Origin: Aurantiochytrium sp. KH105
Lineage: Eukaryota > Sar > Bigyra > Thraustochytrida > Thraustochytriidae
Length of the DNA: 64,000 nucleotides
NCBI GenBank assembly: GCA_003116975.1
Contig: BGKB01000029.1
Location: 482,487 to 546,486 of the forward strand
Direction: 5' to 3'
Made by a program: the position numbers and the translations under genes. Shown here in pieces: positions 32,757 through 43,123 of this stretch. Below the pieces are notes generated by a model. That model searched no databases. It worked only from the letters and a program-made list of their open reading frames with translations, and was not told the origin of the DNA. Every line of letters starts with the position of its first letter. The first letter of the stretch is position 1.

Positions 32757-35039
32757 CTTTTCCGTGCTGCTCTCGACGAGCTGTATCCGACCTTTGTCTG
32801 TCTGCAGCTCCGGCTGCAGCTGGGCGGGCGGGCGGTCGTGCCTGGTTTGCAGGTTTCGGACGGACGATGGATGATATGGAGATAAGACTGCTGAACGAGC
32901 TCTGTATCGTGCACGATATCCGTGGTTCTTATTATCGTGCACGTTAAAAAATCCACATGCTTGACGGCCATGATGATTTCACCTGCGAGCTATGATAGGC
33001 GCGAGAAGTCGAAAGTGGGTCTAGTCGTAATACAATGGGTGAGCTGCTTCGGTCGTCCGAACAATGCGAACTGCCATGGCTGAAGGAAATATTACTGTAT
33101 ACCCGTTCGATCTTTCTTTCTCTCCCTCATATGTCAATACTAGGCCTAGTAGTTTTGTTGAAGCCATGTTTCAAGGTGAAATTACTGGAGCGTAACCTAG
33201 CCGACACTCGCACGCCAAGGAACTCGGCTTGGGATTCCTGGAGCGTATCGTAACCTTGCCGACAAGCGCGCGCCGAGAAAAGAGTCTTGTGATGAAGTTT
33301 ACCACGCCAGGATTCGTGGCAGAACTCCTCAAAGTGACGTGACGGGTTTCCGTAAACCCAACAAGCCTCAGGAGATGCGCCAATCATCCATGAGCACCTC
33401 CTCGGACGATGCTTTTCTCCGTGCGGACCAAATAACATTCTCGAGGAGGTCGACCCGACCGACGTTGACGACTCGCTTTCCAATGCCGAGACTCTTTCTC
33501 CGCGATTGCAGCTTTTACTGCTTATCCCAGCACACCAGCCTGCCAACCTACCGCAGTACGCCTGTCTGCCAGTCTACCGCTGCTCTCGCAGGCCAACGAC
33601 CACTCGCCGCGCGTGGCGCTGGTGGCCAGGGTGGCTGACACTGACTGTGAGCACGGCCACGCCGCCTCGCGCGCAGGCGGCAGCGGCTTTCCCCAAAATC
33701 GACATGTGGCAGTATCGACGGACTCGCCTCTCACAGTCGGCCAGTCTCCCGCATGTAGAAGTGGTGGAGCAACAGCTTTGCGCGCGCTTCGAGATGCAAT
33801 CACCATGCCCCCCCACTGTGTGAGCGAGGCCACGCGCGATGTGAGGCGAGTGCGCCTGGGGATCCCCGATTTCTTTGCGGCGGCTGTGGGGCGCCCGCCA
33901 TCTTCTTGCCCCTACCTCGTGCCTCTCTTTTCTTTGTGTGTAGACGTTGCCCACTGCCAACGTCTCCGGCTCCGGCTTCTCTCCGTCTCCGGCTCCCGCC
34001 GCGTGCCGCTGCCGGCTTCCGGCCCGGCCCGTCTGCAGCAAGCTGCTGCTGCTGCTGCGCGCTTGGACCGGCCGAGGCAGGCGCTGCAGCTTTCCGGCCG
34101 CAGTGTTTGTCCGCAGCAGTTTTGCCTTGGCACGGTGCTGCTTTGTGGGCTGTTGTTGCGCTGTGGAGGCTGACTCGGTCGATCGGTGCGTTCGTTTGGC
34201 AGCTGGGTGGCTGCGAGCCCGGGGCGCCTCGCGCGCATCCCTCTCCTCCGCGCCGCCCGCTGCCGCGCCGCATCTCGTCTCGCCTCGTCGCGTTTCATCG
34301 CGCCCGCTCGCTTCCCGCCTCGACGCCGTGCCCGCGCAGTTCGACGCCCCGCCAGGCCGGGCCGTGACGTAGCTAGCTCCAGTCCTGGAGCAGAGACAAC
34401 CACAGTCTGAGCGCGCCCAGACAGCCCCGAGGAGAGAGAGACCCAGACGGACGCAAAGATAGGGAAAAAGCAGCAGCAGGCAGCCAGCAGAAGGAGCTCC
34501 GGGCGCAGGGCCTCTGCATCCATCCTGGAGCGTTGGCCCGCCGCCGCCAGCCCCCGACGCCCGCGCCGAGGCCGCGCCGCAGCCGCCGCAGCCGCCGCAG
34601 CCGCCGCAGTCGAATGAACAACGTTGCGGCGGGAGCGGAGCCGAGGCGGGAGCGGCGTAGGGCGGGCGTAGGGGCAGGCCTAGGGCCCAGCTAGGCGGCG
34701 GCCTAGCAGCGGGGCGAGCGCAGACAGCGGCGGGCGGGCAGACCCCGATCGATCGATCCCGTTCGGGCGCGCGACGACGTGCCCGCTGAGCGACGGAGGC
34801 CGGCGCCGGCGGCCTCGCGAAGCTGGCGAACGGGCGCGCGGGCGGGAGGCAGAGCCCGGCGGCGGCGTTGGCGTCGACGCCGGCAAGATCTGCTTCATCA
34901 CGCACGCAAAACCGCGCGGCGCGGCACAGCACGACGCGGGCGGTGCCGGGCTGGCCTGGCCGGCCGGCCGGCGAACGAGCTATTCAGCTGGCTAGCAACA
35001 CAAGCAACATAGACAACCAGACTGTCCCTGCGTTCTGAC
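32757..35039. other. 2.3-kb gap upstream of the ABC1 array; GC-rich, no confident gene
   Basis: Holds the 3-HAO promoter side and the upstream region of the first array gene. A run of CTG units sits at about 34038-34056, a GCCGCA repeat at 34575-34608, and paired GGCCGG palindromes near 34950-34972. A 452-codon minus-strand frame (33574-34932) is Arg/Ala/Pro noise caused by base composition. Confidence 0.45.
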
Positions 35040-38000
35040 ATGGAACACGTTCGCGGTGATGATGAGCTGCTTCAAGATATTCTCGCTGGAGTGGAGGCTG
35101 CAAGCTGGGCATGCGCAATACTCTTTTCATTGTGGGTCGTCGGCCTTGGTCGAAAGCCGACAGAATGTGCCGAAACCGGCCTTCCGAAGAAATTGCGCGA
35201 GGGCCTCCATGGCCAGTGGTTCGAGATCGCAGGAACGCACGGGTTTCCGGGTCGAGGACTTCGTTCGGCTCTGAGAAGAGATCCAAGCAGGTACTCTTTG
35301 AGCTTTCAATTCACGAATACTGGCACAGACGTCATGGACGCCGTGATGACGACTACAGATTGCCCTGAGGACGGAGGTGCGTATCGCAATTCCTTTGTAC
35401 AAGTGCGAGGCGCGCGGTCCGACGTCTTGCGAGTCCACATGCTGATCTTGCCCGGCGCGCAGAGTTCTTCATTCCCATCAAAGTTGCTGCATCTGTCAGA
35501 GGACAACGACCTGCTTCTCTTAGGGTCGCCATCTGACAAGCATGTCATTCACGTGCTTTCAAAGGAGTCAAAACCGAGCCGCGACAAGCTTATCCGTTGC
35601 ATGCAAGTGGTTTTGGGCCTGGGATTCTCTCTTCAGGACTTGGGGCCACTCTCAAACTGCCAATACGTCTCGCAGAAATCTGCCTTCTCCACGGTACGTC
35701 GCTATGGCATCCTCACCTCGCGTGAGACAAAGTTCAACAGCGAGGCTGGATTTAATATGTCTTATAACTACGCCCGTGGCCGCCGGGGGGCGCGGCAGAC
35801 GGAGCAGAGCACAGCTGAGCGCACAGACCAATCACCCGGCTGGTCCGCCCAGAAAGAATCAGGGAACCCGGTCTCGCCCGAGATTTTCCGCGATCAGGTG
35901 GACAACGACCTGGAGTATCGAACCTTTGCCAAATTCTTCGATGGGTGTGTTCGCGGCGAGCAACGTTTCGTGGCGGACTTTATCGATCGCGAGCCCCTCT
36001 GGACCCTCGCGCGCCACAAAAGGACGCTTTGGACCGGCCTGCACTTTGCCGCGTACAACGGATACTCCGAGCTTGTCTCGTATTTTCTGGGGAAAGGATC
36101 GAATCCGTGCGCGCGTTCGGCTCGTGGCGAGTCTCCTCTTGCCGTTGCTTTAACCGGTATGCTGAGGCACATTGGGGAGCGCATGCGGTGGGACGACGGG
36201 AGCTCGTGCGTCTTTGACCTTCGTGAAGGCGACGAAACCTACAGCCATAAACCACACTCCCTCGAGCGGTACGAGGAGACAGTTCGAAAGCTGTTGTGGC
36301 ACAGCCCGTGTCTCTCGACGCAATGCGATAATTTGGGCGAGGACCCCTTACGTCTTCTCCTCGCTGGATGGGCACGACTCGAAGAGTCAGCTTTGGCCGC
36401 CCATCCTCGAGTGGCAGGATACGCCAGACGTTACTTGCAACGCGTGCAACAGCGAATCCTGCGGGCTTCATACCTTCCCTCGGCCTTCATCCCGCTCGAC
36501 TCAAATCTCAGACGCTCCGGGGCGCTATTATCATGGGCACTTGCACGAGCGTGCGGGAAGGTTTTACATTTCGCGCATAGGATTCTCGACACAATCACTC
36601 TCGTATGTACTATACTCTGCCTCGGCGCTTTTTACTGGGGCGTATTCCGACCGATTGGCCTTTTGCTGATTTATTCGCGTGTCTGGGTGTCGTTCGAGTC
36701 ACGGCAAATGGCCGCGAATGCTTTTAAGGGTGATTGTGCAGTCCTATTTATACTTTCTTTGGACTCTCCGATCGTGAGCAAGTTCGGACAACTGATTTCG
36801 GGGCGCATCGATCTAATTTCGCAAGCTGTGGCGAGTCGACTGTCGATCATGCAAAGCCATGGCATCTCGATGTCGCCTCGTGAGGTGAGGTCAACCCTCA
36901 ACATGAACTACGGAGAAGACTATAGCCATATCTTTGAGGCATTCGATTTGAGGCCATTTGCAGTCGGAACTGTAGCTCAGGTTCACCGCGCGAGGCTTGC
37001 TAGCAATGGCGAGCTTGTGGCGGTGAAGATAATCAAACGCGGGATGGAAGAGGGCCTCGAGCGCTATCTTCGTCTTTTACATGCTTTGAGCTGGCTAGGT
37101 TTCTTTGGGAGGACAAAGGCAGCCCGTCTCCGCATCGAGCATCTAGCAATGATGTTTCTTCAGCAGACAGATCTCAATCTCGAGGCGGCTAGCAAGCACG
37201 CTATGCAGCGTGAAGCGTGGGGCCATATTAAGCGTGACGGGAACAATCTTCACACACCCGAATTCCCGATCGTCCACTCCCAATTTTCGATGCACCACGT
37301 GCTCGTGATGGATATGATGGAAGGCTGTGTGCCTCTGCTCGAATACCTTGCGAAGCCGACGTTCCCAATCAAGCTAATCTTGACGCGCTTGGGGCGGATT
37401 CACCTTCGTAATGAGTTCATGGATGGCCTTGTGCATTGCGATCTCCATCCGGGAAACATCATGATCCGACCTGACAATGGCCGAATTGTCCTTTTGGACT
37501 TTGGCCTTGTCGGGGAACTTACAGAATCTGATCGCGTGGGAACTACGCTTGCGATGCTCGCCGGAATTACAAGCCATGCGGATGTTTCGGTCGATGTTTT
37601 TCTGACCAATTACATCCAGGATTCCGAATTTGTGTTTGCTGATCCTGATCTGCGCGCACGCTTTGTTGTAGCCATGCTGCCGTTGTTTCGCACGCATATG
37701 AGTACATCTGGGTCCTGGGATTTCGCAGAGTTCTCAGCAGACTATACGCGTGTCCTGACTGACTTCGATCTCGGATTAACATCGTGCTGGTATACGCTTG
37801 AGATGAGTGTCATTCACATTGTGAGCACCTTGGCCCTATTGCAGCCCGAAGCTGCGTTCAAGGATGCGGTGTGGCAGCTTTTGCACGCGGAGCATGAGGC
37901 ACTCCTGAATAACATTGCTGGCTCAGAATATTACGATAGGCTGGAAGGGCCTTTGCGTCGCAAATTCGAATGGGCCAAAATATTCCAGCGAAATAGTTAG
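35040..38000 (+). CDS. Lipocalin-like/ankyrin/ABC1 kinase-like fusion, array copy 1 (986 aa, most divergent)
   Basis: In order: a membrane segment at residues ~15-37, then a lipocalin-like domain at ~55-220. The domain opens with the GxW motif LHGQWFEIAG (Trp60) and closes with LLLLGSPSDKHVIHVLSKE and a final helix, as in Blc/apolipoprotein-D lipocalins. Ankyrin-like repeats follow at ~300-420 (LHFAAYNGY at 334), a membrane hairpin at ~497-555, and an ABC1/UbiB domain at ~575-880. The ABC1 features are KFGQ (Lys581), an AVGTVAQVH nucleotide loop, Lys663 in VAVKIIKRG, HCDLHPGN (799-806) and DFG (820-822). ABC1 proteins are atypical ATPases/kinases supporting ubiquinone and other lipid pathways. 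This copy keeps the canonical glycine of KxGQ, unlike copies 2-5. The start is the first ATG. It reads as the outgroup of the array. Confidence 0.88.
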   Translation: MEHVRGDDELLQDILAGVEAASWACAILFSLWVVGLGRKPTECAETGLPKKLREGLHGQWFEIAGTHGFPGRGLRSALRRDPSRYSLSFQFTNTGTDVMDAVMTTTDCPEDGGAYRNSFVQVRGARSDVLRVHMLILPGAQSSSFPSKLLHLSEDNDLLLLGSPSDKHVIHVLSKESKPSRDKLIRCMQVVLGLGFSLQDLGPLSNCQYVSQKSAFSTVRRYGILTSRETKFNSEAGFNMSYNYARGRRGARQTEQSTAERTDQSPGWSAQKESGNPVSPEIFRDQVDNDLEYRTFAKFFDGCVRGEQRFVADFIDREPLWTLARHKRTLWTGLHFAAYNGYSELVSYFLGKGSNPCARSARGESPLAVALTGMLRHIGERMRWDDGSSCVFDLREGDETYSHKPHSLERYEETVRKLLWHSPCLSTQCDNLGEDPLRLLLAGWARLEESALAAHPRVAGYARRYLQRVQQRILRASYLPSAFIPLDSNLRRSGALLSWALARACGKVLHFAHRILDTITLVCTILCLGAFYWGVFRPIGLLLIYSRVWVSFESRQMAANAFKGDCAVLFILSLDSPIVSKFGQLISGRIDLISQAVASRLSIMQSHGISMSPREVRSTLNMNYGEDYSHIFEAFDLRPFAVGTVAQVHRARLASNGELVAVKIIKRGMEEGLERYLRLLHALSWLGFFGRTKAARLRIEHLAMMFLQQTDLNLEAASKHAMQREAWGHIKRDGNNLHTPEFPIVHSQFSMHHVLVMDMMEGCVPLLEYLAKPTFPIKLILTRLGRIHLRNEFMDGLVHCDLHPGNIMIRPDNGRIVLLDFGLVGELTESDRVGTTLAMLAGITSHADVSVDVFLTNYIQDSEFVFADPDLRARFVVAMLPLFRTHMSTSGSWDFAEFSADYTRVLTDFDLGLTSCWYTLEMSVIHIVSTLALLQPEAAFKDAVWQLLHAEHEALLNNIAGSEYYDRLEGPLRRKFEWAKIFQRNS

Positions 38001-38960
38001 TGGGTTGACCGAAATAGGCCTAGGTCTAGGCCTATACAAGTAAGGTGTGCATGCTATCTTCGGAAGGCTCCTTCTTGCTCCTCGTGTGTCTATCTCAGAT
38101 TGTACTGTTAGTTAAACTTTATCCTGAAAGACATCTTCTTGAGCAACCTTTTCAAAGTTTTGGTGCGCTCCACAGCGAACAAATCCTGGTTTCCAGAGCA
38201 GCTGCTCTCCCGCAACGAAGGCACCACGTCCTATGGCGGTGTGCAAGCTTGCATGGCTTGCATGGCTGCGGCCGGCAGCAATTGACAGTGAGCGTGCTCG
38301 TGGTCCAAAGGATCCTTCTTAAGGCTAGCAGAGCACTGTGTGGGTGCTGCAGCACACAGTCAGCCGGTCCCACAAAGCAAGGGCCAGCAGCATCCCGCAC
38401 TTCCCGCAGCATCGGCCAAAAGAGAAGCACCAATGCTTTGTCCTTGTGTGTCTAACAAATTGGAGGAGGTGACGATAGCAGAACGGCAAAGAGGCGGGCG
38501 CCAGGCCCCGGCTGCGCGGCGCGGCAGTCGCGGGTACGGAGCCGCGCGCGCGCGCGCCAGCGCCGCCTCGCAGCCTCGCAGCCTCACAGACACCATCGTC
38601 AGCGACGGCTAGCCCCCGGCGTGAGCTGGTCCGGCGCCAGCGCGGAAGTGGACATCACGTGCTGACCGACGAGCCGCGCCGAGAGGCTTCAAGCACCGGT
38701 TTGCAGCACACCAAGCCAGGCGCGCGTGGGCCAGGCGCTGGCAGGCAGGGGCCACAAGGGAGTCGAGCTGGCGGAGTTTTTCCACCCTGGGAAACTCTGC
38801 CGATCAAGGCGTCTTGATTATCTGGCTTTGCCGAAGCTGCAACGGCACCACTGCAATTGCCCTCGCGCCCTGTCATTTCCATCTCACCCTCCCCGTCCGC
38901 TAACACTTGCTTAGTTGCTGCCTTAGACGTTGCAAATCGTCGGCTTCCCTTCCAAAGGCC
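38001..38960. other. Spacer between array copies 1 and 2
   Basis: No gene-like frame. The open frame of copy 2 extends back to TTG at 38907, but its first ATG is 38961. GCGC-rich segment at 38545-38565. Confidence 0.45.
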
Positions 38961-41900
38961 ATGTTCCTATGCGCTTTTCTTGACACAGAGGTGCTCGCCG
39001 AAATTCTCTTCGCCGTTGAATGTCTTTTTTGGGCATGTGCAACTGTTTTCTCCATCGTGGTCTTGGCACTTCGCCCATCGCTGGCGTCACGTGTCGCGGT
39101 GGATGGCAGTGAGTGGATCAAAAAAGATCTTCACGGAGAATGGTTTGAAGTTGCGGGGATCATCGATCCAGTTGACCGCATACTTCGGACTGCACTCAAT
39201 CCAGATCCGAGCAAGCGAAACCTTTGCCTTCAATTTATTCGGACGCGACGTGACACATTAGACTTTGCAATGTGCGCCTCGAGCAACATGGAGGCCGGAA
39301 GTACCCATCAAAATATGTTTGGATGGGGAGGGTGCAATGCGGAAACAAGCACTTTGTTGTTTGGTGTTTCAATCATGTCAGGAAGACTTTCGCTTGTTGT
39401 CCCGATTGTTCTGCTCCACATGAACAAGACGAAGAGAATCATGCTGTGTACAAGCCCCACGAATCGAAACGTACTCTATGTTTTCTCAAAAGACCTACAG
39501 CCAAAGCAGAAGGACATGATACCGATTCTTCAGGAAATAGTTGGCTTGGGGTATACTCTGAAAAATCTCAAAGCTGTTGTTCGAGGCGAGCCCAGGCCAC
39601 GAGGTAGTGCCCTGCCAAGTGTTCGGCGGTACGGAATCCTACGTACGGAAGAAACAGAAGTTTCCACTCGTCTAGCGCTTTCCAATGTCATTCGTGGCGT
39701 GAGCGAGCAAGACGCGTCTCGTCATCAAGGTCCTACGCACGGTCAACATCGAAGGACCGAGCAGTCTAAGCCACCGGGGCCTGGTGGACCATCCGTCTCA
39801 TTCACGCCAAGAGATCACAAGCCAATTCTTTGCGTAGACCCTTGTGTGTTCCGAAAAGCCGCTTCACCAGATCACAAAGCTCATTCGTTTGACAAATTCT
39901 TTGATGGCTGCGTCCGTGGTGACCAGCGCTTCGTTGCTGACTTTGTGGAGCGCGAGTTTCTCTGGATTGTTGCACGACATCAGCGCAGTCTCTGGAGTGG
40001 ACTCCATTATGCGGCATACAATGGTAATGTTGAATTAGTCGCCTTTTTCCTCCGGAACAAAGCTGATGCACGAGCGCACTCAATCCGCGGTGAAACGCCA
40101 CTCATGGCTGCAATTGTAGGCGCGGTCAGGCATATCGAAGAACGAATTCGCTGGGTCAGTGGAACGTCCTGTGTCTTTGACCTTGCTGAAGGCGACGAGT
40201 ATTACAGCCACAAGCCGCACTCACTCGAGCGATACGACGAGACGATCCGTATCCTACTTCGATACGACTCGTGTCCATCTCGTCGTCAGAATCATTTAGG
40301 TTATGATCCATCCCAAGTGCTTCAAGTTGCTTTGCGCAAGCTTGACCCCGCGCTTAAACTCCACCCTCGCCTATCAGGCTACGTCCACAAACAAACCTGG
40401 CGTGTGCAGAACCGACTTCGTTGGGCCTCGATGTTTAATACGCCGTCTATTCGTCTCGACACAGATCTCAAACGTGCATGGGGATTGCTTTTATGGGTTA
40501 CGGTGCACATAGGGACCGGTTTGCTGCGCTATTTTCTCAAACTTCTCGAGGCATCCGTTCTTGCCATTGTGCTTGTCTGTGTCGGGTTCTTTTACTGGTG
40601 CATCTTCCAAACAGCAGGGCATCTTCTTATTCTTGTGCGAATATGGGTGCCCCTGGGGGCACGTCAACGCGCGGCTCAGACTTTTAGCGGCGACTGTGCA
40701 TTGCTCGTCATCCTCACGGTCGACTCGCCTGTTGTGACCAAGTTTGCACAACTGCTCTCGGGTCGCGTGGACCTCATTCCGCAAGCCGTGGCAGACAGGC
40801 TTGCCTTTTTGCAGAGTCGAGCTCCACCGATGTCGCCGCAGGAGGTGGAGGCCGCTCTGTGCAGGTGTTACGGCGAGGACCGCAGCCACCTCTTCGCGTC
40901 GTTCGACATTCGTCCCTTGGCCGTGGGCACTGTGGCGCAGGTCCACCGAGCACATCTTGCAAGCAGTGGGGAGCCGGTGGCTGTCAAGATTGTCAAGCGC
41001 GGCATGCGCAAGGGGCTCGATCGGTATCTCTTCTTGCTGCGCATGCTGAGTCGACTGGGCGTGTTTGGTCGCAGCAAGGTAGCGCGGCTCCGCGTGGAGC
41101 ATGTGACGATGATGTTTCGGCAGCAGACGGACCTGAATCTGGAGGCCGCGAGCATGCAGGCGATGCAGCGCGAGGCGCAGCGTCATCGGGTCCGACGGGA
41201 AGACCGCTGTCACGTCCCGGACTTCCCGCAGGCGTACTCTTTGTTCACAATGGAGAACATATTGGTAATGGACCTGATTGACGACTGTGTGTCTCTGCAG
41301 GACTTTCTGGCGAAGCCGAGCGTCCCCGTGAAGGTGATGCTGGCGCGTGTGAGCCGCATCTTCTATCGCAGCGTGATGATGGACGGTCTGCTGCACTGCG
41401 ACATGCATCCGGGCAACATCATGGTTCGTCCAGAGGACGGGCGAATCGTGTTGCTGGACTTTGGTCTCGTGGGCGAGCTGACGGAGTCTGAGCGCGTGGC
41501 GCTGGTGGCGTTTCACCTTGCGAGTGTGTCGAATGAGTTTGTGTTTGCAGCAGAGATCTTTGTGGAGAACTTTGTTGCAGACGTGGATGGAAGGCTATCG
41601 GATGAGGACGTTCGTATCCGGTGTTTGGTATCTCTGGGCCCGGTGTTTGGGGCTCACTTTGGTGAGTTCGGCGGTTGGGACTTTGTGGAGTTCTCGGTGG
41701 ATCTGGAGCGTGTGTTAAAGGAGTTTGACGTCGGGGTGACGTCAGCGTGGTCGATTTTGCAGATGGGTATTATGCATTTTCGGAGTACGCTTGCGCTTCT
41801 GCAGCGCGAGGGTGCTTTGCGCGATGTATTTCTTCCTTTCTTGGTTGCCGAGTATGATGTTCTACTGGGGACGCTCATTCGGACCAAGTATCACAGTAAG

Positions 41901-41969
41901 CTTGAGGCTTCGGTGCGGAGAAAATTTAGCTGGGGTAGCATTTTCAACGGCGGCACATCGACCATGTAA
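38961..41969 (+). CDS. Lipocalin-like/ankyrin/ABC1 kinase-like fusion, array copy 2 (1002 aa)
   Basis: The start is the ATG at 38961, which places the N-terminal membrane segment (FAVECLFWACATVFSIVVLAL) at residues ~17-37, as in the other copies. The lipocalin-like GxW is LHGEWFEVAG. The ankyrin region has LHYAAYNGN, and the membrane hairpin covers ~510-565. The ABC1 domain has KFAQ (Lys594), AVGTVAQVH, Lys676, HCDMHPGN (812-819) and DFG (833-835). From about 40560 to 41930 the DNA is nearly identical to copies 3-5, while everything upstream differs strongly. Distinctive kinase-half variants are ...DIRPLAVG and VSRIF. Its lipocalin domain is one of the most divergent of the five, which suggests different ligands or relaxed constraint. 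Confidence 0.88.
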   Translation: MFLCAFLDTEVLAEILFAVECLFWACATVFSIVVLALRPSLASRVAVDGSEWIKKDLHGEWFEVAGIIDPVDRILRTALNPDPSKRNLCLQFIRTRRDTLDFAMCASSNMEAGSTHQNMFGWGGCNAETSTLLFGVSIMSGRLSLVVPIVLLHMNKTKRIMLCTSPTNRNVLYVFSKDLQPKQKDMIPILQEIVGLGYTLKNLKAVVRGEPRPRGSALPSVRRYGILRTEETEVSTRLALSNVIRGVSEQDASRHQGPTHGQHRRTEQSKPPGPGGPSVSFTPRDHKPILCVDPCVFRKAASPDHKAHSFDKFFDGCVRGDQRFVADFVEREFLWIVARHQRSLWSGLHYAAYNGNVELVAFFLRNKADARAHSIRGETPLMAAIVGAVRHIEERIRWVSGTSCVFDLAEGDEYYSHKPHSLERYDETIRILLRYDSCPSRRQNHLGYDPSQVLQVALRKLDPALKLHPRLSGYVHKQTWRVQNRLRWASMFNTPSIRLDTDLKRAWGLLLWVTVHIGTGLLRYFLKLLEASVLAIVLVCVGFFYWCIFQTAGHLLILVRIWVPLGARQRAAQTFSGDCALLVILTVDSPVVTKFAQLLSGRVDLIPQAVADRLAFLQSRAPPMSPQEVEAALCRCYGEDRSHLFASFDIRPLAVGTVAQVHRAHLASSGEPVAVKIVKRGMRKGLDRYLFLLRMLSRLGVFGRSKVARLRVEHVTMMFRQQTDLNLEAASMQAMQREAQRHRVRREDRCHVPDFPQAYSLFTMENILVMDLIDDCVSLQDFLAKPSVPVKVMLARVSRIFYRSVMMDGLLHCDMHPGNIMVRPEDGRIVLLDFGLVGELTESERVALVAFHLASVSNEFVFAAEIFVENFVADVDGRLSDEDVRIRCLVSLGPVFGAHFGEFGGWDFVEFSVDLERVLKEFDVGVTSAWSILQMGIMHFRSTLALLQREGALRDVFLPFLVAEYDVLLGTLIRTKYHSKLEASVRRKFSWGSIFNGGTSTM

Positions 41970-43123
41970 GGAGCATGACGTCGAAGACTGTGGTTATATT
42001 CCATTTGATTCCACAAGAGAGGCCTGCGGTCGGTGGTTCACTTGCATATTATTTATTCAATGCTTTTGGCATGCAATTTCAAACAGAATTTCACGCAAGA
42101 GAGCATGTTTGTCGTTGTATTAATCATCATTGCGTTGGCCGTACAGTCCCGCTAATCGTGTACATCAGGGAGGGAGACATCTCGCGAGATTTGCAAAGTG
42201 TATGAGAGAAATCATTCCACGACGATGCATCAAATGTTCTGCGCTCGTAAGCTCAAACCTAGTAGTAGTCCTACATCTTCGCCTGTGAATTCAGAGTGTT
42301 TGCGAGCGAGGCCCTTGCTTGCATTGGAACTGAGATACCGAATGCAGTCTGTGCAGGTCGAGGCGAAGTCCTTGATCCGAATCCGGGCGAACTGGTGAGG
42401 CCCTTAAAGAAGATGCTGCTAGCTTTCGCTTTCTTCCGAATTCTTGAGCACCACGGCGGTTGCTTTTAGCTGCTGGTGAGACGCTTGCGCACGTCACGTG
42501 TTCGTGCGCGTCGAAGAGTAGGGTGGGCAGCGAGCTGCCAAGGGCTGCGAGAATCCTCTCGTAAGCCCCGCAAGTGCGGGAGGTTGATACCTTGGGTCCT
42601 GTTTGGATCGATGCGCTCGCGGGGCCAAGGCAAACCCGGTACACAGCTAGAGCGTACCACGCGTACCACGCGTGCGTACGCGCCGAGCGTGCGCGGCGTT
42701 GTGGGGCTCCGCCGCTGCTACCTGCGCGCGGGTCCCCTGTCGCGGACGCAAGAGCGGCTGACAAGCAAGCAAGATAGCGCAAGCTCAAGCGTAAAGATTG
42801 AGCAAACGTTGGGCTCGTCGTGTCGCAAGATCCGGCCTTGTTGCGCGGTAGAACCTAAGTTGGCCGCTTTGCACAGGAAAGCGGCCACGAGGCCAGGTCG
42901 GTCCTCTCGTGAGGCTGGCAAGGTAGCGACGGCGAGAAGGATACGTTGACGACGAAGTTCGCACTGTGCCGTATCTAAAAAACAAAACAAAATCTTGCCT
43001 TGCCTGCCTGCGAGGCCGGTGGGAAAGCGCGAAATAGCTTTGTACTGATCAACCCGAATCTGGGCTGGTACTAGCCTGCCTGCCTGCCTCTCTCCTTGAT
43101 TCGAAGTCCTGTCGAGTCAAAAT
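41970..43123. other. Spacer between array copies 2 and 3
   Basis: 1.15 kb; AT-richer next to copy 2, GC-rich from 42450. CTGCCTGCCTG units precede copy 3 (43070-43090). No coding-like frame. Confidence 0.45.

Noticed and set aside
32757-32942. 62-residue N-terminal extension of 3-HAO
   Set aside because: It begins at GTG, and the ATG at 32756 gives a start collinear with animal enzymes and identical metal-ligand numbering.
33574-34932. 452-codon minus-strand frame upstream of the array
   Set aside because: Arg/Ala/Pro/Ser composition dictated by GC content, includes repeat-derived GlyGlyCys runs, no domain, codon use not gene-like.
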